A stretch of 64,000 nucleotides of DNA from the NCBI RefSeq assembly GCF_003019255.1, contig NZ_CP027846.1, positions 2,542,001-2,606,000 on the forward strand, in the 5' to 3' direction. The notes under the pieces were generated by a model. That model saw only the letters and a program-made list of their open reading frames with translations. It was not told the origin of the DNA and did no database searches. Positions 14,726 to 23,456 of this stretch are shown piece after piece. The position numbers and the translations under genes are program-made. How positions within the stretch are numbered: the first letter of the stretch is position 1; each line of letters opens with the position of its first letter. Source of the stretch: Staphylococcus kloosii. Its GTDB lineage: Bacteria > Bacillota > Bacilli > Staphylococcales > Staphylococcaceae.

Positions 14726-15358
14726 ATGGAAAATATTGATTTAGAAGAAAAAGTAAACAAACTTGTATCTGATAATTTTTCAGAAGATATTGATAACAAA
14801 AAAGCAAGTATAAATTCAGCAATGGAAAACATAAAAAGCATTATTGAATTATGTGGCGATGATCCAGAAAGAGATGGCTTAATTGAGACACCCTATCGAT
14901 TTTTGAAAGCTTTTTTTGAATATACAGAAGGCTATAAAGAAAATCCAAAAAACCATTTAAAGAAAACATTCGATGTGCAACAAGATGATATGGTATTGGT
15001 TAAAGATATTGAATTTTACTCCATGTGTGAACATCATTTCGCTCCCTTTTTCGGCGTAGCACATGTAGGCTATATTCCAGATCAAAAAGTTACGGGTTTA
15101 TCTAAAATAGCTAGAGTAGTTGAAGGTTATGCTAGAAGATTTCAAGTTCAAGAACGCTTAACTTCACAAATAGCCACTGCTATAAATGAAGAGCTAAAAC
15201 CTAAAGGCGTCATGGTTGTGATTGAGGCGAAGCATATGTGTATGTGTAGTAGAGGAATTAAAAAAGACCAATCATCAACTTTAACTTCTGCTGTACATGG
15301 CTTATTCCAAAGTAGCTATAACACAAGAAGCGAATTTTTGACTTTGATTCATAAATAA
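14726..15358 (+). CDS. folE: GTP cyclohydrolase I, type IA
   Basis: 210 aa from ATG 14726 (GTG codons at 14714 and 14717 are in frame but less likely). It converts GTP to 7,8-dihydroneopterin triphosphate. Zinc ligands C101, H104 and C172 are present in SMCEHHFAPF and HMCMCSRG; the GLSKIAR and QERLTSQIA motifs are intact. Staphylococci usually rely on the unrelated FolE2 type for folate, so a FolE1 copy beside a pteridine-reductase-like SDR suggests a dedicated pterin cofactor route. The next gene follows by 23 bases. Confidence 0.93.
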   Translation: MENIDLEEKVNKLVSDNFSEDIDNKKASINSAMENIKSIIELCGDDPERDGLIETPYRFLKAFFEYTEGYKENPKNHLKKTFDVQQDDMVLVKDIEFYSMCEHHFAPFFGVAHVGYIPDQKVTGLSKIARVVEGYARRFQVQERLTSQIATAINEELKPKGVMVVIEAKHMCMCSRGIKKDQSSTLTSAVHGLFQSSYNTRSEFLTLIHK

Positions 15359-15381
15359 TTTGATTAAGGTGTTGTAATGAT

Positions 15382-16155
15382 ATGAAACGAAAAGTTGCAT
15401 TAATAACTGGAAGTGCAAAAGGTTTAGGTAAAAAAACTGCATTTGATTTAGCTGAAGCTGGTATAGATGTTGTGATTAACTACAAAACAAGCAAAGATGC
15501 AGCACAATATACCGTTGAAAAAATCAATACTCTATATGATGTCAATGCGATAGCTGTCCAAGCTGACGTTAGTGATCCTAATGAAGTAGACAGAATGGTG
15601 CAATATATTATGTCGACTATGGGTTCGATTGATATTTTAATTCATAATGCTGGTCCTTTTATAGCAGAAAAACTAAAAATAACTGACATCAGTTTTGAAC
15701 AATGGGACTTAATGATTAATGGTAATTTTAAAAGTTTCTTTAACTTAGTTAAATGTATTGTTCCTATTATGAGGAATAATGCTTGGGGCAGAGTCATAAC
15801 TATAGGGTTCGATCAAGTTCATACATTTCCTGCTTGGACATATCGTGGTGTTTATGCTGCTGCCAAAACCGGGACAATGTCTTTAACTAAAACTTTGGCT
15901 AAAGAAGAAGCTAGTTATAACATAACTTTTAATGCTGTTTCTCCAGGCGATATTTCAGAACAAAATAAAGATAAAGATATCAATTATGAAACAACAAATG
16001 GTAACTTCAAGCAACACGAAATACAGAGAGAAGAATATGGCGAAGATATTTCACGCGTTATCAAGTTTCTTTGTGAAGAAGATTCTGGTTACATAACAGG
16101 TGCGATTATACCTATTACCGGAAATCATAATATTGTTAATAAACACGATAATTAA
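15382..16155 (+). CDS. SDR-family oxidoreductase, pteridine reductase/FolM-like
   Basis: 257 aa. Rossmann nucleotide site TGSAKGLG (residues about 9-16), HNAG motif, and YAAAK with catalytic Tyr and Lys. The usual catalytic Ser is missing; an Asp (GFDQVH, 14 residues before the Tyr) takes its place, as in Leishmania PTR1 and E. coli FolM, which reduce dihydropterins. Downstream of folE in the same direction, it probably makes tetrahydromonapterin or tetrahydrobiopterin. The C-terminus (GNFKQHEIQREE) is charged and atypical for FabG, arguing against fatty acid synthesis. Confidence 0.75.
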   Translation: MKRKVALITGSAKGLGKKTAFDLAEAGIDVVINYKTSKDAAQYTVEKINTLYDVNAIAVQADVSDPNEVDRMVQYIMSTMGSIDILIHNAGPFIAEKLKITDISFEQWDLMINGNFKSFFNLVKCIVPIMRNNAWGRVITIGFDQVHTFPAWTYRGVYAAAKTGTMSLTKTLAKEEASYNITFNAVSPGDISEQNKDKDINYETTNGNFKQHEIQREEYGEDISRVIKFLCEEDSGYITGAIIPITGNHNIVNKHDN

Positions 16156-16175
16156 CAAAAAGCAGGCGCTTGAAC

Positions 16176-16492
16176 ATGACCGAAAACATTGTAATTATAG
16201 GTAGCTCTACCGTCAGCGTATTTACTACTAGTGAATTAAGAAAAGATGGCTATGAAGCTAAAATCACGATAGTAGAAAGCGAAAATCGTTTTCCATATGA
16301 TAAGCCACCCCTATTTAAAGAGTGGATGCAGGATAATAAAGATGAAAAACTGCCATTGCTAAAGCCTGAAACATTTTTTGATGATAATAATATACAGTTA
16401 ATCTTAAATACAAAATAACAAGTATAGATACAGACAAAAAGCAATTATTTTCAGAAGATGATCAAACTATTAGCTATGACAAACTAGTTATA
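16176..16492 (+). pseudogene. FAD-dependent (ferredoxin-reductase-type) NAD(P)H oxidoreductase, truncated and frameshifted
   Basis: From ATG 16176 the frame gives MTENIVIIGSSTVSV, SELRKDGYEAKITIVESE and FPYDKPPLFKEW, the N-terminal FAD domain of rhodocoxin/putidaredoxin-reductase-like enzymes. A stop at 16416-16418 interrupts it; the next frame continues with ITSIDTDKKQLFSEDD and ISYDKLVI, then homology ends. The remaining three quarters of the enzyme are missing. It was the third gene of the folE unit. Confidence 0.75.
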
Positions 16493-16525
16493 AACTTTAA
16501 AAAGTGTTTTAAAAGAAGGTTAAAC

Positions 16526-16877
16526 ATGACATTTTATGACGAAAACGGCAATGCTATAGCTTACACCGAGGATTCAGTACACCTCTATCTTTTCACTGGT
16601 TAACCCGTAGTATATTTTGCAAATAAAAAAGTATACGGTTTTAACGGGGCTCATTTAGGTTGGTTTGAAGATGGGTGGATTAGAGATTTAAAAGGCAAAT
16701 GCGTATTATTTAATTCCACAGCAACTGAAAAGGCCCAATAAACCTATAAAACAATCTGCGCCAGTTAAAGAGACTAAGCCAGTAAAAAATCAAAAAAGCG
16801 CGTGAAAAATAAAAAATATATATCATTCGTCCTGGTCACATATAAGAGGAAAAGATTTTCTATTACAAGGTATTTAA
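16526..16877 (+). pseudogene. Degenerate '4-fold beta flipper'-like staphylococcal protein
   Basis: ATG 16526 after AGAAGG starts MTFYDENGNAIAYTED, with an in-frame TAA after 25 codons (16601). The same frame then gives VYFANKKVYGFNGAHLGWFE and IRDLKGKCVLFNST. After a frameshift comes a Pro/Lys-rich stretch (APVKETKPVKNQK) and, after another shift, SWSHIRGKDFLLQ. This order (beta repeats, PK-rich linker, SWS...GKDFL tail) matches intact staphylococcal proteins of unknown function. The gene is dead. Confidence 0.6.
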
Positions 16878-17191
16878 AAACAATTATAAGTAGAAGGATA
16901 AATAAATTGGAAATTGTTATTTATTATGATGGTTTAATTTACCTATAAACATTAAAATTAATACTTATGCTATATATAAAAATAACAATATTTCACAACT
17001 TCTTAATGGTATTGATAATATGTATCAATAAAAAATCCGCTTAATTCTGATTAAGCGGATTTTTGCTTTTTTTTACTTTCAAACCACTAATAACTTATCA
17101 AAAAACACTTCTGCTAAATTCAATTGATTATGAATTCAGTGGGAGTGTCTTACTATAATAACCACCATTAAAATAATTTATCCTACTATTA
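16878..17191. other. Remnant-bearing gap with one terminator
   Basis: Only a short open fragment (PINIKINTYAIYKNNN..., ending at TAA 17029-17031) without a start or binding site is seen. It is followed by a perfect 15-base terminator hairpin at 17031-17064. Nothing recognisable lies between 17065 and the kinase end. Confidence 0.45.
17031..17064. terminator. Terminator hairpin
   Basis: AAAAATCCGCTTAAT (17031-17045) / ATTAAGCGGATTTTT (17050-17064) around a 4-base loop, working in both directions. Confidence 0.88.
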
Positions 17192-18835
17192 TTATTCAAA
17201 GTTTTCATTGACAATGGCTCTAACGTTTTTCATAATGCTTGCCTTTTTATAGCCATGTAAATCATGCAATGCTTTATATGCTTTGAATAATTTTTTGTAG
17301 GTTGCGACTTTGTCTTCTTCTGGTTCTACTTGATAAAGTATCGGCTCTTTCATGGCTTGAATAGCCTGTTCAAATGAATCGTGTGCTTTACCGCTTATAG
17401 CGCCCAATATGGCTGCTCCTATTGCAGGGGCATACTCGCTATCGATAATAGTGATAGTCTTATTCAATACATTGGCATATATTTCCATTAATAATGGGTT
17501 TTTCTTCGGTATGCCGCCACATGCATATACGTTATCTACTTCCATTTGCCAACCTTGATATTGTTGCATAATCATTTTCGTACCAAAAGCCGTAGCTTCC
17601 ATATATGCTCGGTAAATCTCTTCATGTCTTGTTTGTAGCGTCATGCCAAATAGACTTCCGGTTAGTGTACTATCACTTAGCACACTACGATTACCATTAT
17701 GCCAATCGAGTGCCACTAAACCACTTTCTCCTGGCGCCAACTTCTGCGCCTTTTCATTAAGTAATTCAAAAATTGAAATATTACGATTTTCAGCTTCGAC
17801 AACGTAGTCGTACGGTGTTTGTTTGGCGATATATTCAAATAGATCACCCACCGCAGATTGTCCCGCTTCGTATGCATAAAGTTCAGGAATGATAGCTCCT
17901 TTGACCGAACCAGAGATGCCCGGCACTTTATGTTGTTCTTTATTAAGCATTAAATGACATGTACTCGTTCCCATTACCAACGTCATTTCTTTATCTTTTT
18001 CTGAACCTATACCTAATAAACTCGCATGTGCATCAATAATAAATGGACTTACTGCTATTGTGTCTGGGAGTCCTAATTTATCAGCCATCTCTGTACTTAA
18101 TGTACCGACTGTGTCACCAATATTTACGATAGGTGCATCGACTTTTGTTCTCACTATATCAGACAATGCATCATCTATTTGATCAAATAAGTCATAATGA
18201 AACCCTGACTCTTGTTGCCAAAACGACTTGAAACCTAGTCCGCAATTAGAACGAACATTTTTCCCAGTTAATTTATTAACAATCCAATCCCCTGCTTCCA
18301 TAATATTGGCTGTTTTAGCCATTACTTCAGGTGCTTTATGTTGTACTTCCATTATTTTTGGAATCATCCATTCACTACTTACATTAAATCCATAGTAACC
18401 TAACCATCTATTCTTTTGTTGTAGTGCTGTTTGGAATAATTTATCGGCTTCGGCTTGAGCGCCGTGATGCTTCCACAATTTTACGTATGCATGTGGATTA
18501 TCTTTGAAGGCTTCATAGTTATGCATCGGCTCCATATATTCATCTACAAATACTACAGTCGAAGAAGTGAAATCAATGCCCATTCCTACTATATTGTTAA
18601 CATCAATGTTGGCATTTTTTATTATGTATGGAATGCCTTCTTCAATGACATCCATATAATCATTAGCATTTTGTAACGCAAAACTTTGTGGTATCTTTTG
18701 ACCATTTAATTGTTGCTCGATTGTTCCATGAGAATATTCTTTTATATATTGTGAAATAATTTCACCATTAGCTGTATTGACTAAAAATACTCTCCCAGAA
18801 CCCGTGCCAAAATCAATACCTATACTGTAATTCAT
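17192..18835 (-). CDS. araB: Ribulokinase (FGGY carbohydrate kinase)
   Basis: 547 aa from ATG 18835, which has GGAGGG; the open frame continues upstream without a better start. The N-terminal phosphate motif IGIDFGTGSGRVFLV, the GMGIDFTSST segment, MGTSTCHL and the C-terminal ACGGIPKKNPLLMEIYAN (FGGY signature region) are those of AraB. AraB phosphorylates L-ribulose but also D-ribulose and other pentuloses or ribitol. It is divergent from an RbtT/DalT-type permease and DeoR regulator, so the natural substrate may be a pentulose from a pentitol rather than arabinose. No araA or araD is in the window. Confidence 0.88.
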   Translation of the reverse strand: MNYSIGIDFGTGSGRVFLVNTANGEIISQYIKEYSHGTIEQQLNGQKIPQSFALQNANDYMDVIEEGIPYIIKNANIDVNNIVGMGIDFTSSTVVFVDEYMEPMHNYEAFKDNPHAYVKLWKHHGAQAEADKLFQTALQQKNRWLGYYGFNVSSEWMIPKIMEVQHKAPEVMAKTANIMEAGDWIVNKLTGKNVRSNCGLGFKSFWQQESGFHYDLFDQIDDALSDIVRTKVDAPIVNIGDTVGTLSTEMADKLGLPDTIAVSPFIIDAHASLLGIGSEKDKEMTLVMGTSTCHLMLNKEQHKVPGISGSVKGAIIPELYAYEAGQSAVGDLFEYIAKQTPYDYVVEAENRNISIFELLNEKAQKLAPGESGLVALDWHNGNRSVLSDSTLTGSLFGMTLQTRHEEIYRAYMEATAFGTKMIMQQYQGWQMEVDNVYACGGIPKKNPLLMEIYANVLNKTITIIDSEYAPAIGAAILGAISGKAHDSFEQAIQAMKEPILYQVEPEEDKVATYKKLFKAYKALHDLHGYKKASIMKNVRAIVNENFE

Positions 18836-19167
18836 AATAACCCTCCATATACGCACAATAGAAAACGCTTTATTAAATAATAAGCAACTTAATAGTAAAA
18901 AGCAACGCACAAAACTTAAATAAACGAACAAAAATAAACATTCATTCAATAATTACAAGCACATAAAAACACATTTATTGTAGTTTTATGATTGACATAT
19001 GCAAATGAAAGCGATTACTATTGTTTTTACAAACATAAATGTACAAAAAATAGTTTTATTTTTTCTAAAAATGATTTTTCTATTTTATTAGCAGTTTATA
19101 TTTAAGACATCCTAGACCGACAAGCATAACACTAACATCACTATGTGTGATTAAAGGAGTATTTTAT
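18836..19167. promoter_or_regulatory. Divergent control region of the pentulose kinase and permease, with cre site
   Basis: No gene. On the plus strand TTGACA (18992-18997), an 18-base spacer and TACTAT (19016-19021) form the permease promoter. ATGAAAGCGATTACT (19005-19019) fits the CcpA consensus WTGNAANCGNWNNCW in every position and overlaps the spacer and the -10 region, so glucose repression is expected. A weaker cre-like GAAAACGCTTT lies at 18861-18871 near the kinase. Confidence 0.7.
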
Positions 19168-20394
19168 ATGAGAAATTCAAATTCAGTTTTAGGTATGCCT
19201 CGCCAAATTGTTTGGGGTTACATAGGTATTATTATTTTCATGATGGGTGACGGTTTAGAAATTGGTTGGTTAAGTCCTTGGTTACATGAAAATGGTTTTT
19301 CCGTTAAAGAGACGAGTGCACTGTTTTCTTGTTATGGGGTTACTGTTGCTTTAGCAAGTTGGTTTAGCGGTGTGTTTGCCGAAGCATTAGGCGGCAAAAA
19401 AACAATGATACTTGGTTTATTCTTCTATATTATAGGAACAATTTGTTTTGTTGGATTTGCCATTCCATCAAATAATTTATATTTGATGTTACCTGCATAT
19501 GCGCTACGTGGTTTGGGTTACCCGTTATTTGCTTATTCATTTTTAGTATGGATTTCTTACCGTTCAGAGCAAAAAACGTTAGGTGCCGCAGTTGGATGGT
19601 TTTGGTTTGTCTTTACTGGTGGTTTGAATGTTTTAGGTGCACTTTATTCTATTTGGGCGATTAAATATTTAGGACACATTAACACGTTATGGAGTTCACT
19701 ATTCTGGGTTATTTTAGGTGCCGTATTCACAATTATTATTAATAGAGATAAATTACCTTCAAATCAAGGAAGTTCGAAAGAAAAGCTAAAAGAGATACTT
19801 AAAGGTATAACAATTATGAAGGAAGAGCCTAAAGTATTACTCGGTGGTATCGTCCGTGTAATTAATACGACGGCACAATTTGCCTTCCCTGTGTTCTTAC
19901 CTATTTATTTATCAAGTTTCGGTATACCTACATCAAAATGGTTAGCCGTATGGTCTACTATCTTTGTAGGCAATATAGTTTTCAACTTAATCTTTGGTAT
20001 CGTTGGCGATAAAATTGGTTGGCGTAACACGGTTATGTACTTCGGAGGCATTGGTAGCGGTATCTCAGTATTATTGATTGGTTATATTCCGATGTGGACT
20101 GACGGAAATATTGTATTATTAACCATCGTCGGATTTTGCTGGGGCGCATTTATCGCAGCCTACGTACCTTTATCAGCATTAATTCCTACACTAGTTAAAC
20201 AAGATAAAGGTGCAGCACTTTCTGTACTGAATTTAGGTGCTGGTTTACCAGTCTTTGTTGGTCCAATGATTGTAAATTTATTTATCGATATCGTACATGA
20301 CATTGGTATCATTTGGATTTTAGGTATACTTTACTTTATTAGTACGATTCTTACTTATTTCATCAAGCTACCTAGAAGTGCACAGTATGAATAA
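19168..20394 (+). CDS. MFS pentitol/sugar permease, RbtT/DalT/CsbX family
   Basis: 408 aa from ATG 19168, preceded by AAAGGAG at 8 bases; the upstream in-frame start at 19147 precedes that site. About twelve membrane helices; MGDGLEIGWLSPWL in TM1 and ALRGLGYPLFAYSFLVW in TM4 are typical of ribitol/D-arabinitol transporters (RbtT, DalT) and Bacillus CsbX. It imports a pentitol or related polyol with protons. Neighbours: kinase on the other strand, DeoR regulator 51 bases downstream. No polyol dehydrogenase is present nearby. Confidence 0.8.
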   Translation: MRNSNSVLGMPRQIVWGYIGIIIFMMGDGLEIGWLSPWLHENGFSVKETSALFSCYGVTVALASWFSGVFAEALGGKKTMILGLFFYIIGTICFVGFAIPSNNLYLMLPAYALRGLGYPLFAYSFLVWISYRSEQKTLGAAVGWFWFVFTGGLNVLGALYSIWAIKYLGHINTLWSSLFWVILGAVFTIIINRDKLPSNQGSSKEKLKEILKGITIMKEEPKVLLGGIVRVINTTAQFAFPVFLPIYLSSFGIPTSKWLAVWSTIFVGNIVFNLIFGIVGDKIGWRNTVMYFGGIGSGISVLLIGYIPMWTDGNIVLLTIVGFCWGAFIAAYVPLSALIPTLVKQDKGAALSVLNLGAGLPVFVGPMIVNLFIDIVHDIGIIWILGILYFISTILTYFIKLPRSAQYE

Positions 20395-20445
20395 TTAAGG
20401 CATTACTAATTTTATTATACTTATGTCTAAAATGGGGTGTAGTTA

Positions 20446-21228
20446 ATGTTACCAGCTGAACGCGAAGAAAAGATAATTGCTTTCTTATTAGAACATAAAC
20501 AAGCAACGATACACACATTATCAAAACAGTTCAATGTTCACGAAGCCACGATTCGTCGTGATTTAAATAAACTTGAACAATTCGATCAAATTAAACGTAC
20601 ACATGGTGGTGTCGTATTAAATAAAGGGGAAGTATGGGACGAGCTTAGCTTCGCTGATAGACAAACGAGCAATTATGAAGAAAAAGTTGCTATTGCCACT
20701 AGAGCTGCTGAATTTGTACAGGACAACGATACTATTATTATTGATTCAGGTTCTACAGGGCTACAATTAGCCTTAGCTTTACAAAACAAACGCAACTTAA
20801 CGCTTATCACGAATGATATTTATATTGCATCTACTTTAAAATCGACAAACCATCAGGTCATCGTTACTGGTGGTGCTTTGCATAAAGACAATTATGTCTT
20901 AGATGGCCAGCTTGCAAACAACGCTTTAAAATCTTTTAACCCTTTAAAATTATTTTTAAGTACCCCTGCGATAGACGCAGTAAAAGGTGTGACGCATTTT
21001 AGTGAATCTTTAGCATATACGAAAGCGCAAATGGTAGAACAAGCACAAGAAGTTTATGTCTTGGTAGATAGTTCTAAACTAGATAAAGTTTCTTTATATA
21101 ATGTGTGCGTTCCAAACAATATAGACATGCTAATAACCGACACTTCAAATTCAAATGCAAATTGGAATTCATATCGTAATCATTTCAAACATTTAACTCG
21201 TGTCGAAGTAGCTCATAACAATAATTAA
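20446..21228 (+). CDS. DeoR/GlpR-family transcriptional regulator
   Basis: 260 aa. N-terminal DeoR helix-turn-helix: ERQEKI-type start (EREEKIIAFLLEH), HTLSKQFNVHEATIRRDLNKLE; then a sugar-phosphate-binding domain with TRAAEFVQDNDTIIIDSGST and LITNDI, the phosphate-binding region. DeoR members sense phosphorylated sugars, fitting control of the neighbouring kinase and permease. It shares the transcript with the permease and ends at the hairpin 21243-21282. Confidence 0.9.
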   Translation: MLPAEREEKIIAFLLEHKQATIHTLSKQFNVHEATIRRDLNKLEQFDQIKRTHGGVVLNKGEVWDELSFADRQTSNYEEKVAIATRAAEFVQDNDTIIIDSGSTGLQLALALQNKRNLTLITNDIYIASTLKSTNHQVIVTGGALHKDNYVLDGQLANNALKSFNPLKLFLSTPAIDAVKGVTHFSESLAYTKAQMVEQAQEVYVLVDSSKLDKVSLYNVCVPNNIDMLITDTSNSNANWNSYRNHFKHLTRVEVAHNNN

Positions 21229-21242
21229 TTACTATATAATCT

Positions 21243-21282
21243 AACAGAGGTCATTTCTATATTTAGGAAATGACCTCTGTTT
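21243..21282. terminator. Bidirectional terminator
   Basis: AACAGAGGTCATTTC (21243-21257) / GAAATGACCTCTGTT (21268-21282), followed by T's, between convergent genes. Confidence 0.92.
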
Positions 21283-21283
21283 T

Positions 21284-22120
21284 TTATCCATTAAATTGAG
21301 CAGGATCTGGCCCGACACGCTGATTTTTATTTAATTTATCTATTTTTGTCATTTGTGTTTCAGAAAGTTCAAATCCAAAAACATCAATATTTTGTTCTAT
21401 ACGTGCTGGTGTTATAGATTTTGGGATTGTTATTACTCCGTGTTGTATATTCCAACGTAGCACAACTTGTGCCGTTGATTTATTTATTGTTTGTGCAATT
21501 TCGTTAATGGTTTCATCCGCTAATATTTCTGCATTCATTAATGGTGACCATGATTCCATTTGAATATCTTCCTCTATTAAATAATTGCGTAACAATGATT
21601 GATTAAAATAAGGATGAAATTCTACTTGGTTAATAACTGGTTTGAATTGTGCGTTCTTTTTCAATGTTTCTAAATGATCAATATTAAAATTACTCACGCC
21701 GATATTTTTAACCTTACCATCCTTATATAACTTTTCCATGCCTAACCATGTATCAATCATTAATGCTTCATCTGTACCTGGCCAATGAACTAAATATAAA
21801 TCTAAATAATTAAGTCCTAAATTATTGAGTGAACGTTCATATCCTCTAATAACATTGTTCTTGCCAAAATCATCAAACCATAATTTAGAAGTAATAAATA
21901 AATCTTCACGTGAAATGCCAGCTGCTGCTATGCCTTCCTTAATACCTTGGCCTACCATTTCTTCATTTTCATAAACTAAAGCTGCATCGATACTTCTATA
22001 ACCATTTATAATTGCATGTTTTACTGCTAATTTTGCAGTATCATCGTTAGCAACTCGAAAAACGCCTAACCCTAATTGTGGCATCTCATTTCCATTATTG
22101 AATGTTAGTTGATTCATCAT
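21284..22120 (-). CDS. Aldo/keto reductase (AKR5, DkgA/YtbE-like)
   Basis: 278 aa TIM barrel. Catalytic tetrad: D in GYRSIDAALVYENE with its Tyr, K in ITSKLWF, H in LVHWPG. NADPH-binding C-terminal IPKSITPARIEQN is present. It reduces aldehydes or ketones, with 2,5-diketogluconate or methylglyoxal as typical substrates of relatives. It starts after AAGGAG and lies 15 bases after an MFS pump gene on the same strand, likely co-transcribed and under the HxlR protein encoded divergently. Confidence 0.88.
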   Translation of the reverse strand: MMNQLTFNNGNEMPQLGLGVFRVANDDTAKLAVKHAIINGYRSIDAALVYENEEMVGQGIKEGIAAAGISREDLFITSKLWFDDFGKNNVIRGYERSLNNLGLNYLDLYLVHWPGTDEALMIDTWLGMEKLYKDGKVKNIGVSNFNIDHLETLKKNAQFKPVINQVEFHPYFNQSLLRNYLIEEDIQMESWSPLMNAEILADETINEIAQTINKSTAQVVLRWNIQHGVITIPKSITPARIEQNIDVFGFELSETQMTKIDKLNKNQRVGPDPAQFNG

Positions 22121-22135
22121 TATTTACTCCTTATA

Positions 22136-23317
22136 TTAGCATTGCGCTAAGTTATGTTGTTTTTCTCTACTATATAATGTGTACATCATTGCACTTGCGA
22201 CTATAACCATTACGAAGCCAAAGTAAGGTGTCATTGCTACTGAAAATTCATTTAACACGTAACCACCAATAACGGATCCTAATGTAATACCTATATTAAA
22301 CGCTGAAATATTTAAGCTTGATGCAAAATTGACAGTCGCTTTATTTTCACGTTCTGCAAATAACACAACGATAAGTTGTAATCCTGGCACATTCATAAAA
22401 GCAAATAATCCCATAAATAAAATGGCGATAAGTCCAATAATTGGATGGTCTGTCGTTACACCTACAAATAAAAGTACGATGGCTTGAATTAAAAAGATAA
22501 TACTTAAAGCTTTAGTAGGCATTTTATTCGTGAATTTACCACCTAAAGTATTTCCTATCGCTACCATCACACCGTATACGATAAGTAAAACAACGACTGT
22601 GCTATCGCTATAACCTAATTGATGTGTCAACATTGATGTTAGATACGTATAGACGACAAACGTGCCACCATAACCTAAGGCAGTAATTAAGTAGACAAGC
22701 ATAAGGGATTTATTTTTAAATACTTTTAATTGTTGAATGATTGGTGATTGTTCAAATTCGTTTAAATTACTTGGCACGAAAATCACATTAGCAATCAAAC
22801 TAATGAAACCAATAATTGCTATTGTGATAAATGACATTTCCCAACCGAAATTTTGTCCAATCCAAGTTCCAAATGGTACGCCTGTAATTGTTGCAACAGT
22901 TAATCCGGTAAACATCATAGCAATTGCACTTGAACGTTTATCTGGGGACACAAGATCACTCGCTATAGCTGTAGCAATAGACATAAACACGCCATGCATT
23001 AATGCAGATAAGACACGCATTGCTAGTAACATCGTAAATGACGCTGAAAATGCTGCTAATAAATTAGCCACAATAAAGATAACCATAATTGTAATTAATA
23101 AATGTTTTCTTTTCATTTTATTTGTAAGTGGCGTTAGTACTGGGGCCCCTACCGTAACTCCAATGGCGTATAAAGATACTGTTAATCCAGCCATAGGAAT
23201 TGTAATATCAAATGCATTTTTAATAAGTGGTAATAACCCAACGCTAATAAATTCTGTCATACCAATCGCAAAGGCTGAGACGGCTAAAGCAATAATTGCT
23301 AATTTTTGTTGTTTCAT
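22136..23317 (-). CDS. MFS transporter, DHA1 family (AraJ/PbuE-like)
   Basis: 393 aa, twelve helices. The N-terminus AIGMTEFISVGLLPLI (TM1) and the TM5 stretch TITGVPFGTWIGQ are typical of the AraJ/YdhP/PbuE branch of DHA1 efflux carriers. It exports drugs, sugars or purines in relatives; substrate unknown. First gene of an operon with the aldo/keto reductase, divergent from the HxlR regulator. Confidence 0.82.
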   Translation of the reverse strand: MKQQKLAIIALAVSAFAIGMTEFISVGLLPLIKNAFDITIPMAGLTVSLYAIGVTVGAPVLTPLTNKMKRKHLLITIMVIFIVANLLAAFSASFTMLLAMRVLSALMHGVFMSIATAIASDLVSPDKRSSAIAMMFTGLTVATITGVPFGTWIGQNFGWEMSFITIAIIGFISLIANVIFVPSNLNEFEQSPIIQQLKVFKNKSLMLVYLITALGYGGTFVVYTYLTSMLTHQLGYSDSTVVVLLIVYGVMVAIGNTLGGKFTNKMPTKALSIIFLIQAIVLLFVGVTTDHPIIGLIAILFMGLFAFMNVPGLQLIVVLFAERENKATVNFASSLNISAFNIGITLGSVIGGYVLNEFSVAMTPYFGFVMVIVASAMMYTLYSREKQHNLAQC

Positions 23318-23403
23318 TTACTTCTTTCCTTCCTCTTTTATTAATATGTGTGTTATTATAATTCCATTAATCAAAAGAAGTAAGTACGCACTTTAAAGTC
23401 ATA

Positions 23404-23442
23404 TAGGTACCTAAAAGTACTATAGGCACTTTTTAGTACCTA
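23404..23442. promoter_or_regulatory. Probable HxlR operator
   Basis: An imperfect inverted repeat TAGGTACCTAAAAGT (23404-23418) / ACTTTTTAGTACCTA (23428-23442), with two mismatches, ends just before the GGAGG of the regulator gene. It would let the HxlR protein block its own gene and the divergent MFS/AKR operon. Confidence 0.6.
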
Positions 23443-23456
23443 TGGAGGTGGAATAT

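Noticed and set aside
18861..18871. Second cre site near the ribulokinase
   Set aside because: Two of the fixed consensus positions do not match.
22737..23396. 219-codon plus-strand open frame opposite the MFS gene
   Set aside because: It is the antisense shadow of the MFS coding sequence; no binding site, and its composition is that of reversed membrane codons.
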